A stretch of DNA of 64,000 nucleotides, taken from the NCBI RefSeq assembly GCF_038069655.2, contig NZ_CP150951.2:2320001-2384000 (forward strand), given 5' to 3'. Shown here in pieces: positions 17,369-26,919 of the stretch (positions are counted from its first letter, which is position 1; every line of letters starts with the position of its first letter). The translations under genes and the position numbers were made by a program. This DNA comes from Yoonia sp. BS5-3. Its GTDB lineage: Bacteria > Pseudomonadota > Alphaproteobacteria > Rhodobacterales > Rhodobacteraceae. Below the pieces are notes generated by a model, which ran no database searches, was not told the origin of the DNA, and saw only the letters and a program-made list of their open reading frames with translations.

Positions 17369-18607
17369 ATGATGGACGGCAATATTCGGACAAATACCTA
17401 CGACGATGGGTCGACGGATGCCGCCACGGGCGAACAGCAGATTCGCAATTTCAACATCAATTTCGGCCCGCAACACCCTGCGGCCCACGGCGTGTTGCGG
17501 CTTGTGCTGGAACTGGATGGCGAGATCGTTGAACGCTGTGATCCCCATATCGGCCTTTTGCATCGCGGTACTGAAAAGCTGATGGAATCGCGCACCTATC
17601 TGCAGAACCTGCCCTATTTTGACCGGCTCGATTACGTCGCCCCGATGAACCAGGAACATGCCTGGTGTCTGGCCATCGAAAAGCTGACCAAGACTGAGGT
17701 GCCCCGTCGCGCAAGCCTGATCCGCGTCCTTTATTCCGAGATTGGCCGCGTTCTGAATCATTTGCTGAACGTCACCACGCAGGCGCTGGATGTCGGCGCG
17801 CTGACCCCGCCGCTTTGGGGCTTTGAAGAGCGTGAAAAGCTGATGGTCTTTTATGAGCGCGCCTGCGGTGCCCGGTTGCACGCGGCTTATTTCCGCCCGG
17901 GCGGTGTCCATCAGGACCTGCCGGATCAGCTGATTGAGGATATTGATCAATGGGCCGTGGAGTTCCCCAAATTCCTGGACGATATCGACAACCTGCTGAC
18001 CGAAAACCGTATTTTCAAACAGCGTAACGCGAATATCGGGATCGTCACCGAAGAAGACATTCTGGAATGGGGCTATTCTGGCGTGATGGTACGTGGCTCT
18101 GGCCTTGCTTGGGATTTGCGCCGAGCCCAGCCTTATGAATGCTATGATGAATTCGAATTTCAGGTGCCCGTCGGCAAGAATGGCGATTGTTATGATCGTT
18201 ATCTTTGCCGCATGGAAGAGATGCGTCAGTCGACCTCAATCATTCGGCAGGCCTGCGAAAAGCTGCGCCATGAAAAAGGTGATGTGATGGCCCGGGGCAA
18301 GATGACCCCGCCGACACGTGGTGAGATGAAGACCTCAATGGAGGCGCTGATCCACCATTTCAAACTTTACACCGAAGGCTTCCACGTCCCCGAAGGTGAG
18401 GTGTACGCGGCGGTTGAGGCCCCAAAGGGCGAATTTGGTGTTTATCTGGTGGCGGATGGGTCAAACCAGCCCTACCGGGCCAAGCTGCGCGCACCGGGCT
18501 ATCTGCATCTGCAATCGATGGATTATATCTGCAAGGGCCATCAGTTGGCAGACGTGGCCGCGATCATCGGGACGATGGATGTCGTTTTTGGTGAGATTGA
18601 TCGGTAG
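17369..18607 (+). CDS. nuoD: NADH-quinone oxidoreductase subunit D
   Basis: A 412-residue 49-kDa subunit that forms the quinone cavity with Nuo[22 protein letters not shown] is the quinone-binding beta-hairpin region, in part [13 protein letters not shown] with the key His. [14 protein letters not shown] and [14 protein letters not shown] follow, and the C-terminus ends DVVFGEIDR as in all homologues. Full length. Its TAG overlaps the GTG of the next gene by one base. Confidence 0.97.
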   Translation: MMDGNIRTNTYDDGSTDAATGEQQIRNFNINFGPQHPAAHGVLRLVLELDGEIVERCDPHIGLLHRGTEKLMESRTYLQNLPYFDRLDYVAPMNQEHAWCLAIEKLTKTEVPRRASLIRVLYSEIGRVLNHLLNVTTQALDVGALTPPLWGFEEREKLMVFYERACGARLHAAYFRPGGVHQDLPDQLIEDIDQWAVEFPKFLDDIDNLLTENRIFKQRNANIGIVTEEDILEWGYSGVMVRGSGLAWDLRRAQPYECYDEFEFQVPVGKNGDCYDRYLCRMEEMRQSTSIIRQACEKLRHEKGDVMARGKMTPPTRGEMKTSMEALIHHFKLYTEGFHVPEGEVYAAVEAPKGEFGVYLVADGSNQPYRAKLRAPGYLHLQSMDYICKGHQLADVAAIIGTMDVVFGEIDR

Positions 18608-19029
18608 TGCTATTGCGTTTTCTGTTTGCGCCGGTTTTTGCGGCGTGCCTTTCGGTGCCCGCCTGGGCGGATGACTATGAAGAAGCGTTGTCGCGCATTG
18701 ATAGCCTGACTATGGATCAAACGGCTGACCTTACGGTCGGGTTCTTTGCGGATATGGCGGTAAACTGCCGTGTGGAGCTACACCGTTCCGATTTTCCTGA
18801 TGAAGATGTTTTTCGTGAGCGCCTGATCGTATCATTTTTGACCAATTTGTCGGTGCCGCTTGAACATCACACGCGGCTGGCACCGATGCTTGAACAGAAA
18901 CTTGATAGTTTTGGTGTTGATGTCGACGCGAAGATTGAGCAGCGTTTCGATGTACATTTCGAAGAAGTCGAGACAGAGGATCAGTCGTTCGTATTGCGCG
19001 AGCGCAATTGCGAAACCTCGAACCCGTAA
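18607..19029 (+). CDS. Secreted hypothetical protein, 140 aa
   Basis: Starts GTG on the last base of the nuoD stop. A signal peptide (residues 1-21, ending VPAWA/D) precedes an acidic, helical mature part with two cysteines (near residues 58 and 136). No family recognised. Coupling to nuoD translation suggests expression with complex I, but the product should lie in the periplasm, away from the peripheral arm. Confidence 0.65.
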   Translation: MLLRFLFAPVFAACLSVPAWADDYEEALSRIDSLTMDQTADLTVGFFADMAVNCRVELHRSDFPDEDVFRERLIVSFLTNLSVPLEHHTRLAPMLEQKLDSFGVDVDAKIEQRFDVHFEEVETEDQSFVLRERNCETSNP

Positions 19030-19056
19030 AGTTTTCCGTTGGAGTGGAGCGCGAGA

Positions 19057-19212
19057 GTGACAATTACATTCAATCTTTGGTTATTGGCCTATGGCGCAGG
19101 CGCTGGCATTGCGGGCGCTCTTGTGGCCCGTGGCCGAAACCGGCTGATCAAAGCGGCGGTTGCTGGCGCAGTGGCTATCTTTCTGATTGACCTTGCCCGC
19201 GGCCTTTTGTGA
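19057..19212 (+). CDS. Small membrane protein, 51 aa
   Basis: GTG start, with GGAG upstream. The product has two hydrophobic stretches separated by a basic turn (ARGRNRLIK), a helical hairpin with glycine-rich packing (AYGAGAGIAGALVA) in the first. It fills the gap between the secreted 140-aa gene and the lipoprotein gene. No family recognised; the length and topology recall accessory small proteins of respiratory operons. Confidence 0.55.
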   Translation: MTITFNLWLLAYGAGAGIAGALVARGRNRLIKAAVAGAVAIFLIDLARGLL

Positions 19213-19255
19213 TCATCTGCCCCAAAACAGCAGTGATCTGAAAAGGAATACCCCC

Positions 19256-19579
19256 ATGAAACACTATCTTGCGCTTGCCTGTGTTGCTGCTTTGTCTGCC
19301 TGCGCCGTGCCGATCCCCGTTTCTGCCCCAGTGGCCGAACCCGCGCCAATCGAGGAACCTGCGCCCGTTGTGAACCCGCAATCGGCCAAGGAGCGCTTTG
19401 TCGCGGCGGTTGAGGCGAATGGTTGTCTGATGACGGCCGGCAATGTCACCACGATCATGAGCCAGGCTACGGTTGGCGTGGGTGATCTGGAAACGATTAT
19501 TGTTGCCCTCCAATCCGAAGGCCGTGCCACTGCTGATGGCGCCAATATCCGCGTTATCACCGAGACTTGCCCTGCCTAA
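19256..19579 (+). CDS. Putative lipoprotein, 107 aa
   Basis: Starts MKHYLALACVAALSACAVPI with lipobox LSAC, so the mature protein would begin at the lipid-modified Cys16. A Pro/Ala/Glu linker (about residues 20-40) leads to a small domain with two cysteines (NGCLMT and TETCPA) that could pair. AAAAGGA lies upstream. It is the last gene before nuoE; a strong stem-loop follows its stop. Function unknown. Confidence 0.7.
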   Translation: MKHYLALACVAALSACAVPIPVSAPVAEPAPIEEPAPVVNPQSAKERFVAAVEANGCLMTAGNVTTIMSQATVGVGDLETIIVALQSEGRATADGANIRVITETCPA

Positions 19580-19589
19580 TCCGGCAGCC

Positions 19590-19613
19590 CCATGCGCCCA
19601 ATCGGGCGCATGG
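19590..19613 (+). other. Perfect 10-bp stem-loop ahead of nuoE
   Basis: CCATGCGCCC pairs with GGGCGCATGG around a 4-base loop (aatc), ten bases after the lipoprotein gene stop. No T-run follows, so a Rho-independent terminator is unlikely. An RNA-processing or stability element between operon segments is possible. Confidence 0.45.
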
Positions 19614-19736
19614 CCAACGGCGCAGCTGAATAAAGGGCGGTGACGGTTCTGACCGTTGTCAATTGGCAGGCTTCGGTGTAGGTCGGAACCAACACGGGAT
19701 TACCCTGCCAACCGAGCCCCTAGCCGAGGTTATTTC

Positions 19737-20810
19737 ATGCTGCGTCGTCTTCATCCTGAGCAACCCGACAGCTTTGCTTTCACGCCCGACAACCAAAAAT
19801 GGGCCGCCGCGCAGATGAAGAAATTCCCCGAAGGTCGTCAGGCCTCGGCCATTATTCCTTTGCTTTGGCGTGCCCAGGAACAAGAGGGCTGGTTGTCCCG
19901 CCCGGCCATCGAACATATCGCCGAGATGTTGGATATGGCCTATATCCGCGCGCTTGAAGTGGCCTCATTCTATTTCATGTTTCAACTGCAGCCCGTGGGC
20001 TCGGTCGCTCATATTCAGGTTTGCGGCACGCTATCTTGCATGATTTGCGGGGCCGAGGATCTGATTGGCGTCTGCCAAGAGAAGATCGCCGACCAGCCCC
20101 ACGCGCTATCTGCCGATGGCAAGTTTTCATGGGAAGAGGTCGAATGCCTCGGTTCTTGTGCGAATGCCCCGATGGCCCAAATCGGTAAGGATTATTACGA
20201 GGATCTGACTGCCGAACGTTTGGGCGAGATCATCGATGAATTGGCCGCAGGTAAAGTGCCGGTCCCCGGCCCGCAGAATGGCCGTTATGCGTCAGAGCCG
20301 CTGAAGGGTTTGACATCGCTGCGCAGCAGTGACAGCGGCAAGACGCAATATAACGCTAGCGCGCAGGCTGCTGTGGATATTGGTGATACTGTCAAACGTA
20401 TCGACGGGTCCGAAGTGCCTTTGTTGACCCCTTGGGTGAAGGATGGCACTGGTCAGGCTGCCCCGAAAAAGACACCCAAGAAAGCAGCGGCGGCGCCCAA
20501 GGCAAAAGCGGCAAAGCCCAAGGCTGCTGCCAAGCCCAAGACTGACGCCGCGCCCGCTGCGACAGCTGAAAAGAAGCCGCGCACCATGTCAGCACCACGC
20601 AAAGCCGGGGCTGATGATCTGAAATTGATTTCGGGCGTTGGACCCAAGCTTGAAGCGCTTTTGAATGAGCTGGGCTTTTGGCATTTCGACCAGATCGCAA
20701 AATGGACCGATGCCGAGGTCGCGTGGGTTGATAACCGCCTGAAATTCAAAGGCCGTATCACTCGTGACAATTGGATGCAGCAGGCCAAGGATTTGGCAGG
20801 CAAATCCTAA
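19737..20810 (+). CDS. nuoE: NADH-quinone oxidoreductase subunit E with C-terminal helix-hairpin-helix extension
   Basis: A 357-residue protein. The first about 170 residues are a normal 24-kDa subunit with the 2Fe-2S ligands CGTLSC and CLGSC in the NADH module. A low-complexity Ala/Lys/Pro linker (about 240-290) follows, then a helix-hairpin-helix domain with [20 protein letters not shown] and FDQIAKWTD. The same domain ends the next protein. The ATG at 19737 has GAGG upstream. Bacterial NuoE is usually about 160-240 residues, so the extension is large, though relatives of this group carry it too (from memory). Confidence 0.93.
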   Translation: MLRRLHPEQPDSFAFTPDNQKWAAAQMKKFPEGRQASAIIPLLWRAQEQEGWLSRPAIEHIAEMLDMAYIRALEVASFYFMFQLQPVGSVAHIQVCGTLSCMICGAEDLIGVCQEKIADQPHALSADGKFSWEEVECLGSCANAPMAQIGKDYYEDLTAERLGEIIDELAAGKVPVPGPQNGRYASEPLKGLTSLRSSDSGKTQYNASAQAAVDIGDTVKRIDGSEVPLLTPWVKDGTGQAAPKKTPKKAAAAPKAKAAKPKAAAKPKTDAAPAATAEKKPRTMSAPRKAGADDLKLISGVGPKLEALLNELGFWHFDQIAKWTDAEVAWVDNRLKFKGRITRDNWMQQAKDLAGKS

Positions 20811-20831
20811 ACAACGGACCGTTGCGCCATA

Positions 20832-20957
20832 GTGGCAATAACAGTCCTGATCTATCTATGGTTGTCGGTGTTGCTGCTTTTTTGCGCCTTTTTGTCGTCT
20901 AAGCCACCGGTCGATCACAAAATATTTCGTGTTTTGACCTGTTTCAGGTACAGATAA
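20832..20957 (+). CDS. Possible 41-residue hydrophobic peptide
   Basis: GTG start; the first about 20 residues are strongly hydrophobic (AITVLIYLWLSVLLLFCAFL) and a basic tail follows. It lies in the 234-bp gap between nuoE and the next gene. No clear ribosome site is seen, so it could be chance. Confidence 0.25.
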   Translation: MAITVLIYLWLSVLLLFCAFLSSKPPVDHKIFRVLTCFRYR

Positions 20958-21044
20958 ATTCAGCGCTCGGCTTGCTTAGGCTGCTGAGCTACGAACGAAT
21001 AGTCTGCAGGCTGCAACGCGGCCACCTGAGGGAGAAGAAAATCC

Positions 21045-21878
21045 ATGAAAGATACTGCACCAATCAGCCGTGCGATGATTGCCATTGCCGCCGCTTTCGG
21101 CGTCCTTGCCGCGCTTATCGCCCTGATCTTTTTCAAATATGGCTTTTTCGGCGCCCTTTTCCTGGGCATCATTATTGGCGCAATTGTTTTGGTCATCTTG
21201 ATGCTTGGCTGGCAGCAAACAGGTGATGAGGCGATTACGCCGCCGGCTTCCGCCGCTGCTCCAACGCCTGCGCCAGCTCCGGCACCTGCGCCAACCCCGG
21301 AACCGGCACCTGCGCCAGCGCCCGCTGCTTCGGCCGCCGCTGCTACCGCCACGACCACCGCGCCGGTCGAAGAAGAAAAAGCGCCTGCTGCAAAAGAGCC
21401 AGCGCCTGAAAAAGAAGTGGTGAAGGAAGAAGCGGCGAAACCTGCCGCAGCCGAGAAGACTGCCGCCAAGAAACCTGCGGCTGCCAAGAAAACGACCACT
21501 GCGAAAAAGGCCACCACTGAAAAGAAAGCCGCTGCCAAGAAGGCGCCTGCGGCCAAAAAGGAAAAGGCTGCCGCGCCTGCGCCAGCGACCGAAGGCAAGC
21601 CTGAATTTCTAAGTGCTGCGCGTGAGGGCGGCCCTGATGATCTGAAGCAGATCAAGGGTGTTGGGCCCAAGCTTGAAACAACTTTGCACGAGATGGGCGT
21701 GTTCCATTTTGATCAGATCGCTGCATGGGGTCCGGCTGAGCAAGCCTGGATGGATGACAATCTGGCCGGTTTCAAAGGCCGCGCCACCCGTGATGACTGG
21801 GTTGCGCAGGCCAAGACACTTGCTGCGGGCGGCGCAACCGAATTTTCAAGCAAAGTGAAGAAAGGCGGCGTCTACTAG
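21045..21878 (+). CDS. Membrane-anchored Ala/Pro/Lys-rich protein with helix-hairpin-helix domain
   Basis: 277 residues: two membrane helices near the N-terminus (about 9-30 and 33-54), a long Ala/Pro then Ala/Lys low-complexity region (about 65-185), and a C-terminal domain with DDLKQIKGVGPKLETTLHEM and FDQIAAWGP that is clearly homologous to the end of NuoE. The GVGPKLE hairpin is typical of helix-hairpin-helix folds that bind nucleic acid or protein. GGGAGAAG precedes the ATG. A strong terminator-like hairpin follows. It probably arose from nuoE's tail by duplication, or the reverse. Confidence 0.8.
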   Translation: MKDTAPISRAMIAIAAAFGVLAALIALIFFKYGFFGALFLGIIIGAIVLVILMLGWQQTGDEAITPPASAAAPTPAPAPAPAPTPEPAPAPAPAASAAAATATTTAPVEEEKAPAAKEPAPEKEVVKEEAAKPAAAEKTAAKKPAAAKKTTTAKKATTEKKAAAKKAPAAKKEKAAAPAPATEGKPEFLSAAREGGPDDLKQIKGVGPKLETTLHEMGVFHFDQIAAWGPAEQAWMDDNLAGFKGRATRDDWVAQAKTLAAGGATEFSSKVKKGGVY

Positions 21879-21900
21879 GGTCGCATTCATCAAATTTTGC

Positions 21901-21930
21901 GTATTGCGCGCTGAAATCAGCGCGCAATAC
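21901..21930 (+). terminator. Perfect 14-bp hairpin with short T-run inside nuo
   Basis: GTATTGCGCGCTGA is followed after two bases by its exact reverse complement, and then TTTCC. This is the strongest inverted repeat in the nuo region. It could terminate part of the transcripts after the helix-hairpin-helix gene or protect the upstream mRNA. The T-run is only three bases, so full termination is doubtful. Confidence 0.55.
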
Positions 21931-21969
21931 TTTCCGTGCCTGACGAAACGCTTTAGGTAGCTGATCAAG

Positions 21970-22200
21970 ATGACGCAGCACGGACACACAGATCAAGGTA
22001 AGGCAGGACAACGCGCCGCGTTGATCATCGCCGGAACCGGTGCTTTATGGGTTCTGCTGGGCCTGATCGGTGAAGAATATGGCTGGTCCAATCGCGTGCG
22101 ATTGCTGATTGATCTTGCGGCACTCTGCGGTTTCGGCTTTGGGCTGTGGCGGATATTTAGGCTCTGGCGCCAACGCCAGGATGAAAAGGGCGGGACATAA
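21970..22200 (+). CDS. DUF5337-like small membrane protein
   Basis: 76 residues with two membrane helices (about 17-35 and 43-62), a short N-terminal polar stretch and a basic C-terminus. It resembles the DUF5337 family, which I recall from this same place before nuoF in Rhodobacteraceae. Its TAA overlaps the nuoF ATG by one base, so the two are coupled. Likely an accessory or assembly-related membrane protein; no experiment-based role is known to me. Confidence 0.7.
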   Translation: MTQHGHTDQGKAGQRAALIIAGTGALWVLLGLIGEEYGWSNRVRLLIDLAALCGFGFGLWRIFRLWRQRQDEKGGT

Positions 22201-23486
22201 TGCTCAAAGACGAAAACCGGATCTTTACAAACCTTTACGGCATGCATGACCGGACGCTTGCGGGTGCGAAGAAGCGCGGTCATTGGGATGGCACCGCCGC
22301 CATCATCAAAAAGGGCCGCGACTGGATCGTCAATGAGATGAAGACATCCGGCCTGCGTGGTCGGGGCGGTGCGGGTTTTCCCACAGGTCTGAAATGGTCC
22401 TTCATGCCCAAGGAAAGCGATGGTCGCCCGGCCTATCTGGTGGTCAATGCTGACGAATCAGAGCCGGGCACCTGCAAAGACCGTGAGATCATGCGTCATG
22501 ACCCGCATACGCTGGTCGAAGGCTGCCTGATCGCTAGTTTCGCGATGAAAGCCCATGCCTGCTACATCTATATTCGCGGCGAATATATCCGCGAGAAAGA
22601 GGCCCTGCAGGCGGCCATTGATGAAGCTTATGCTGCGGGCCTTGTTGGCAAAAACGCTGCCAAGTCGGGCTGGGATTTTGATATTTACCTGACCCATGGG
22701 GCAGGGGCCTATATTTGCGGTGAAGAAACCGCTTTGATCGAAAGCCTTGAGGGCAAAAAGGGCATGCCGCGCATGAAGCCGCCGTTTCCGGCAGGCGCGG
22801 GCCTTTATGGTTGCCCGACGACAGTGAACAACGTCGAATCGATTGCGGTGGTCCCGACCATTCTGCGCCGGGGCGGCGATTGGTTCGCCTCAATGGGGCG
22901 TCCCAACAACGCGGGCACCAAGCTGTTTGCGATTTCCGGCCATGTGAACAACCCTTGTGTGGTTGAAGAGGAAATGTCGATTTCCTTTGAAGAACTCATC
23001 GAAAAGCATTGCGGTGGCATTCGCGGTGGTTGGGATAACCTCAAGGCCGTGATCCCGGGTGGCTCATCGGTGCCATGTGTGCGCGGAGAGCATATGCGTG
23101 ATGCGATCATGGATTTTGATGCGCTCAAGGAAAAGGGTTCGTCCCTTGGAACGGCGGCGGTGATTGTCATGGATAACTCGGTCGACATGGTCAAAGCGAT
23201 CTGGCGATTGTCCAAGTTCTATAAACATGAAAGCTGCGGCCAGTGCACCCCTTGCCGCGAAGGGACCGGCTGGATGATGCGCGTTATGGCCCGTTTGGTG
23301 AAAGGGGATGCAACCCCTGATGAAATTGATATGCTGCTGGATGTGACCAAGCAGGTTGAGGGGCACACGATTTGTGCGCTCGGCGATGCGGCGGCATGGC
23401 CCATTCAGGGTCTGATCAAGAATTTCCGGGACGAGATCGAGGACCGGATCAAAGATAAACGGCTAGCGGGGATGGCTGCAGAATGA
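22200..23486 (+). CDS. nuoF: NADH-quinone oxidoreductase subunit F
   Basis: A 428-residue flavoprotein subunit with the NADH site, FMN and cluster N3. [19 protein letters not shown] (in part [13 protein letters not shown]) binds [18 protein letters not shown] binds FMN, and [16 protein letters not shown] plus the later [13 protein letters not shown] Cys hold the 4Fe-4S cluster. Full length. It overlaps the following lipoprotein gene by 4 bp. Confidence 0.97.
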   Translation: MLKDENRIFTNLYGMHDRTLAGAKKRGHWDGTAAIIKKGRDWIVNEMKTSGLRGRGGAGFPTGLKWSFMPKESDGRPAYLVVNADESEPGTCKDREIMRHDPHTLVEGCLIASFAMKAHACYIYIRGEYIREKEALQAAIDEAYAAGLVGKNAAKSGWDFDIYLTHGAGAYICGEETALIESLEGKKGMPRMKPPFPAGAGLYGCPTTVNNVESIAVVPTILRRGGDWFASMGRPNNAGTKLFAISGHVNNPCVVEEEMSISFEELIEKHCGGIRGGWDNLKAVIPGGSSVPCVRGEHMRDAIMDFDALKEKGSSLGTAAVIVMDNSVDMVKAIWRLSKFYKHESCGQCTPCREGTGWMMRVMARLVKGDATPDEIDMLLDVTKQVEGHTICALGDAAAWPIQGLIKNFRDEIEDRIKDKRLAGMAAE

Positions 23487-23896
23487 AGATGGTTCGTGGA
23501 TTGATAATCGGGGCAACACTGACGCTTGCCGCTTGTGCAACAGGTTCGGGCGCTGCGCGCTCTTTTGATGATCCTGCGGTACAGAAATTGTTTGTGATGC
23601 CCACGGCGCAGTATTTTGCGACGATCAAGATTGCAAATCAGGTGGCGCAGAATTGTGCGCGTTACCGTTATGACGCCATCCTGGATGCCGAGTTGAATGA
23701 AAAGCGCAATGAGGTTGGCCGTGGCACGCTGTCTGCCAATGCTTTGCGCAATGCCATTGATACCGAAACAGATGTGAGCGAGCGTAGCTTTGCCGCCAAA
23801 CACGGTGTCGAGCTGACAGGCGCAGATTTGTGCCCAGCAGCCGATGCCGAGACGCTTGAGAATTCGGCGTTGAGCGCCATGCTTGTCCCTGTCTAA
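23483..23896 (+). CDS. Putative lipoprotein related to DUF5333
   Basis: 137 residues, starting [20 protein letters not shown] with lipobox LAAC. The mature part has two cysteines about 85 residues apart ([12 protein letters not shown] and [11 protein letters not shown]), and the protein placed two genes downstream has the same spacing and flanks (ISERCDSLRPRT, DASFCAVGRAQM). I read the two as paralogues. It overlaps nuoF by 4 bp, so it is made with the NADH module but exported. Role unknown. Confidence 0.65.
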   Translation: MKMVRGLIIGATLTLAACATGSGAARSFDDPAVQKLFVMPTAQYFATIKIANQVAQNCARYRYDAILDAELNEKRNEVGRGTLSANALRNAIDTETDVSERSFAAKHGVELTGADLCPAADAETLENSALSAMLVPV

Positions 23897-23904
23897 GGCG
23901 ACCA

Positions 23905-24138
23905 ATGAGCTTTCGAAATTATCTTGATGGGGCCGCGAGCTTTGGCGCGGCCCTTGTTACGTTTGCAGTTTGCGGTGTGCCATCATGGTACACCATCGCA
24001 GCGGTCCGGGCAGAGATTGCGCCGGTGTGGGCCTATGCCGCTGCCGGGGTTTTGGCCGCAATTGGTTTGATCCTGACGTTGGCTTTTTTGCGCAAAGGTA
24101 CTGCGGGCATTGCCCCGACACGGCAGCGGCGGCGTTAG
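23905..24138 (+). CDS. Small membrane protein, 77 aa
   Basis: Two hydrophobic segments (about 10-33 and 43-62) joined by a short polar turn, and a basic Arg-rich C-terminus, which by the positive-inside rule should be cytoplasmic. Starts eight bases after the lipoprotein gene. No family recognised. Confidence 0.6.
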   Translation: MSFRNYLDGAASFGAALVTFAVCGVPSWYTIAAVRAEIAPVWAYAAAGVLAAIGLILTLAFLRKGTAGIAPTRQRRR

Positions 24139-24265
24139 CAACCGCCCCCTGTTTTGTGCAAAATTATCTTATATCCGCCCCCTGATATTGAATAGCGCGG
24201 GCAGAACGGCAATGTCTTGATCCATACCAGACCGCCCCAATGCGGGGCTGTGAGGAGAGTGTAAG

Positions 24266-24673
24266 ATGAAAAAGACAACTGTTTTTGCTTTTGGGATGAT
24301 GGCCGCAGTGATTGGCTTTGCAGGGAGTGTTTGTGCGCAAACCGCCCTGAAAGACGTCCAGTATGTGCGCGACGGGATTATTCATGTCGGCATGGCCTAT
24401 GAGATATCTGAGCGCTGCGACAGCTTGCGCCCACGCACATTGCGCGGCCTTGGGTTTTTGAACTCTTTACGCGACCACGCCAGAGATCTTGGATATTCGG
24501 ACGATCAGATCGACGATTATGTGAATGATCGCGCGGAGAAGGATCGGCTTGAGGGCATGGCCCGTGCCGAACTGGCCCGTCTTGGCGCAAATGCCGATGA
24601 TGATGCATCCTTTTGCGCCGTTGGCCGTGCACAGATGGCGGCCAACACCCGTGTTGGCTGGCTCTTGCGTTAA
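24266..24673 (+). CDS. DUF5333-like secreted protein
   Basis: 135 residues with a signal peptide (cleavage after about VCAQ, residue 25). The mature helical domain has two cysteines (ERCDSLRP and ASFCAVGR), a pattern also seen in the lipoprotein at 23483. I recall the family as DUF5333, found near nuo genes in this group. GAGGAG precedes the ATG by nine bases. Function unknown; periplasmic place inferred. Confidence 0.7.
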   Translation: MKKTTVFAFGMMAAVIGFAGSVCAQTALKDVQYVRDGIIHVGMAYEISERCDSLRPRTLRGLGFLNSLRDHARDLGYSDDQIDDYVNDRAEKDRLEGMARAELARLGANADDDASFCAVGRAQMAANTRVGWLLR

Positions 24674-24889
24674 GGGCGATCAATGCGCGCTTTGCGCTCC
24701 ATATGCATGATTTGCGACCAACCTTGATCAGCTTTTGCATCCGGCGACCTTGCTGGTTGTCTTTACTGTGAAAATTGGTCGCTTTTTTATCAATCTGACT
24801 GGCATCATGCCTCTTGTCGCGGTAGAACGCGGCAACGCGCAGCCGACGCCCCGCGTATGGTTGTGTGATAGGGAACATAAAGGCACGCC

Positions 24890-26908
24890 ATGTCCGATCT
24901 GCGCAAAGTCGTCATTGATGAAAAAGAGGTCGAAGTAGACGGGGCGATGACCCTGATCCAGGCCTGTGAAGAAGCGGGGATCGAAATTCCCCGTTTTTGT
25001 TATCACGAACGGCTTTCGATTGCGGGCAACTGCCGTATGTGTCTGGTTGAGGTTGTGGGCGGCCCGCCCAAACCTGCTGCCTCTTGCGCCATGCAGGTCC
25101 GCGATCTGCGCCCCGGCCCCGAAGGCCAGCCCCCTGTGGTAAGAACCAACTCGCCTATGGTCAAAAAGGCCCGTGAAGGGGTGATGGAGTTCCTGCTGAT
25201 CAACCATCCGCTCGATTGTCCGATCTGTGATCAGGGCGGCGAGTGCGATCTGCAAGACCAGGCCATGGCCTACGGCGTGGATTTCAGCCGCTTCCGTGAA
25301 CCCAAGCGCGCAACCGAGGATCTGGACCTCGGCCCGCTGGTTGAAACCCATATGACCCGCTGCATTTCCTGCACCCGCTGCGTGCGCTTCACGACCGAGG
25401 TCGCGGGTATTCACCAAATGGGTCAGACGGGCCGCGGCGAAGATGCCGAGATTACCAGCTATCTGGGTGAAACGCTTGATTCGAATATGCAGGGCAATAT
25501 CATTGATCTTTGCCCGGTTGGCGCGCTGGTGTCGAAGCCTTACGCCTTCACGGCCCGCCCATGGGAACTGACCAAGACCGAATCTATCGATGTCATGGAC
25601 GCGCTGGGGTCAAACATCCGCGTGGATACCAAAGGCCGCGAAGTCATGCGCTTTCTGCCGCGCAACCATGACGGCGTGAATGAGGAATGGATTTCCGACA
25701 AGACCCGCTTTGTCTGGGACGGGCTAAAGCGCCAACGGCTGGACACGCCATATATTCGCGAAAACGGCAAGCTGCGTAAAGCATCTTGGCCCGAAGCGCT
25801 GACCGCCGCCGCCGCCGCAATGAAGGGCAAGAAAATCGCAGGCCTCGTGGGTGATCTGGCCCCGGTTGAGGCTGCCTTTGCCCTCAAACAGCTGATCGAA
25901 GGGCAGGGCGGAAACGTTGAATGCCGGACCGATGGTGCGAAACTGCCAATCGGCAACCGCTCTGCCTATGTGGGTAACGCCGCCATCGAGGATATCGATG
26001 ATGCGCAAATGATCCTGATGGTCGGAACCAATCCGCGGATCGAAGCACCCGTTTTGAATGCCCGCATCCGTCAGGCCTGGTCTGGTGGCGCGCGGGTGGC
26101 CCGGATCGGCACGACTGATGATCTGACATTTGATGTGATGCAGATCGGCACGGGCCGTGATGATCTGGTCAAATTGGCTGGCATGGATCATTCGGACAAA
26201 AAAGACGTCGCTGGCGTGATGATCGTTGGCATGGGCGCGCTGAATGAAGTCGATGGTGAAGCGGTGCTGAGCCAAGCGATGAAGGCTGCAGAGGCCGCTA
26301 ATTCCAAGCTGTTGATCCTGCATACAGCGGCAAGCCGTGTGGGTGCGATGGATGTCGGCGCGGTAACCGAAGGGGGGCTTGAAGCCGCTTTTGATGGTGC
26401 CGAAGTCATCTATAACCTGGGCGCGGACGAGGTTGATATCGATCCGGGCGCTTTTGTGATCTATCAGGGCAGCCACGGCGATCGCGGTGCGCACCGCGCT
26501 GATATTATTCTGCCTTCGGCCGCCTATACTGAAGAAAACGGGTTGTTTGTGAATACTGAAGGTCGCCCACAATTGGCGATGCGCGCGGGCTTCCCGACCG
26601 GTGAAGCCAAGGAAAACTGGGCGATCCTGCGGGCGCTCTCGGCTGAGATGGATGCCACATTGCCATATGACAGCATGGCGCAATTGCGTCAGGCTTTGGT
26701 CGCCGCGCATCCGCATTTGGGCAAGATCGATGAGGTGCCCGAGAACGCCTGGCAGCCTGTCCCGGTCAAGAAGCCCGGTAAGGCCGCGTTCCGCAATGCT
26801 GTGACGGATTTTTACCTGACGAACCCGATTGCGCGTGCATCGAGCCTGATGGCTGAGCTAAGCGCCAACGCCAAAGCCCGCAAGACCGCACCGATTGCTG
26901 CGGAATAA
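24890..26908 (+). CDS. nuoG: NADH-quinone oxidoreductase subunit G
   Basis: A 672-residue 75-kDa subunit of the mitochondrial type, shorter than enterobacterial NuoG (about 900). The N-terminal 2Fe-2S ferredoxin domain has [15 protein letters not shown]. The His-ligated cluster is at [19 protein letters not shown] and another 4Fe-4S at [10 protein letters not shown]. The rest is a molybdopterin-oxidoreductase-like domain with no cofactor site. It follows a 216-bp gap in which I see no gene. nuoH follows after 11 bp. Confidence 0.97.
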   Translation: MSDLRKVVIDEKEVEVDGAMTLIQACEEAGIEIPRFCYHERLSIAGNCRMCLVEVVGGPPKPAASCAMQVRDLRPGPEGQPPVVRTNSPMVKKAREGVMEFLLINHPLDCPICDQGGECDLQDQAMAYGVDFSRFREPKRATEDLDLGPLVETHMTRCISCTRCVRFTTEVAGIHQMGQTGRGEDAEITSYLGETLDSNMQGNIIDLCPVGALVSKPYAFTARPWELTKTESIDVMDALGSNIRVDTKGREVMRFLPRNHDGVNEEWISDKTRFVWDGLKRQRLDTPYIRENGKLRKASWPEALTAAAAAMKGKKIAGLVGDLAPVEAAFALKQLIEGQGGNVECRTDGAKLPIGNRSAYVGNAAIEDIDDAQMILMVGTNPRIEAPVLNARIRQAWSGGARVARIGTTDDLTFDVMQIGTGRDDLVKLAGMDHSDKKDVAGVMIVGMGALNEVDGEAVLSQAMKAAEAANSKLLILHTAASRVGAMDVGAVTEGGLEAAFDGAEVIYNLGADEVDIDPGAFVIYQGSHGDRGAHRADIILPSAAYTEENGLFVNTEGRPQLAMRAGFPTGEAKENWAILRALSAEMDATLPYDSMAQLRQALVAAHPHLGKIDEVPENAWQPVPVKKPGKAAFRNAVTDFYLTNPIARASSLMAELSANAKARKTAPIAAE

Positions 26909-26919
26909 GGACGATCACG

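Noticed and set aside
24735-24938. 67-codon rightward frame ahead of nuoG
   Set aside because: It runs into nuoG in another frame, lacks a ribosome site and has no family pattern.
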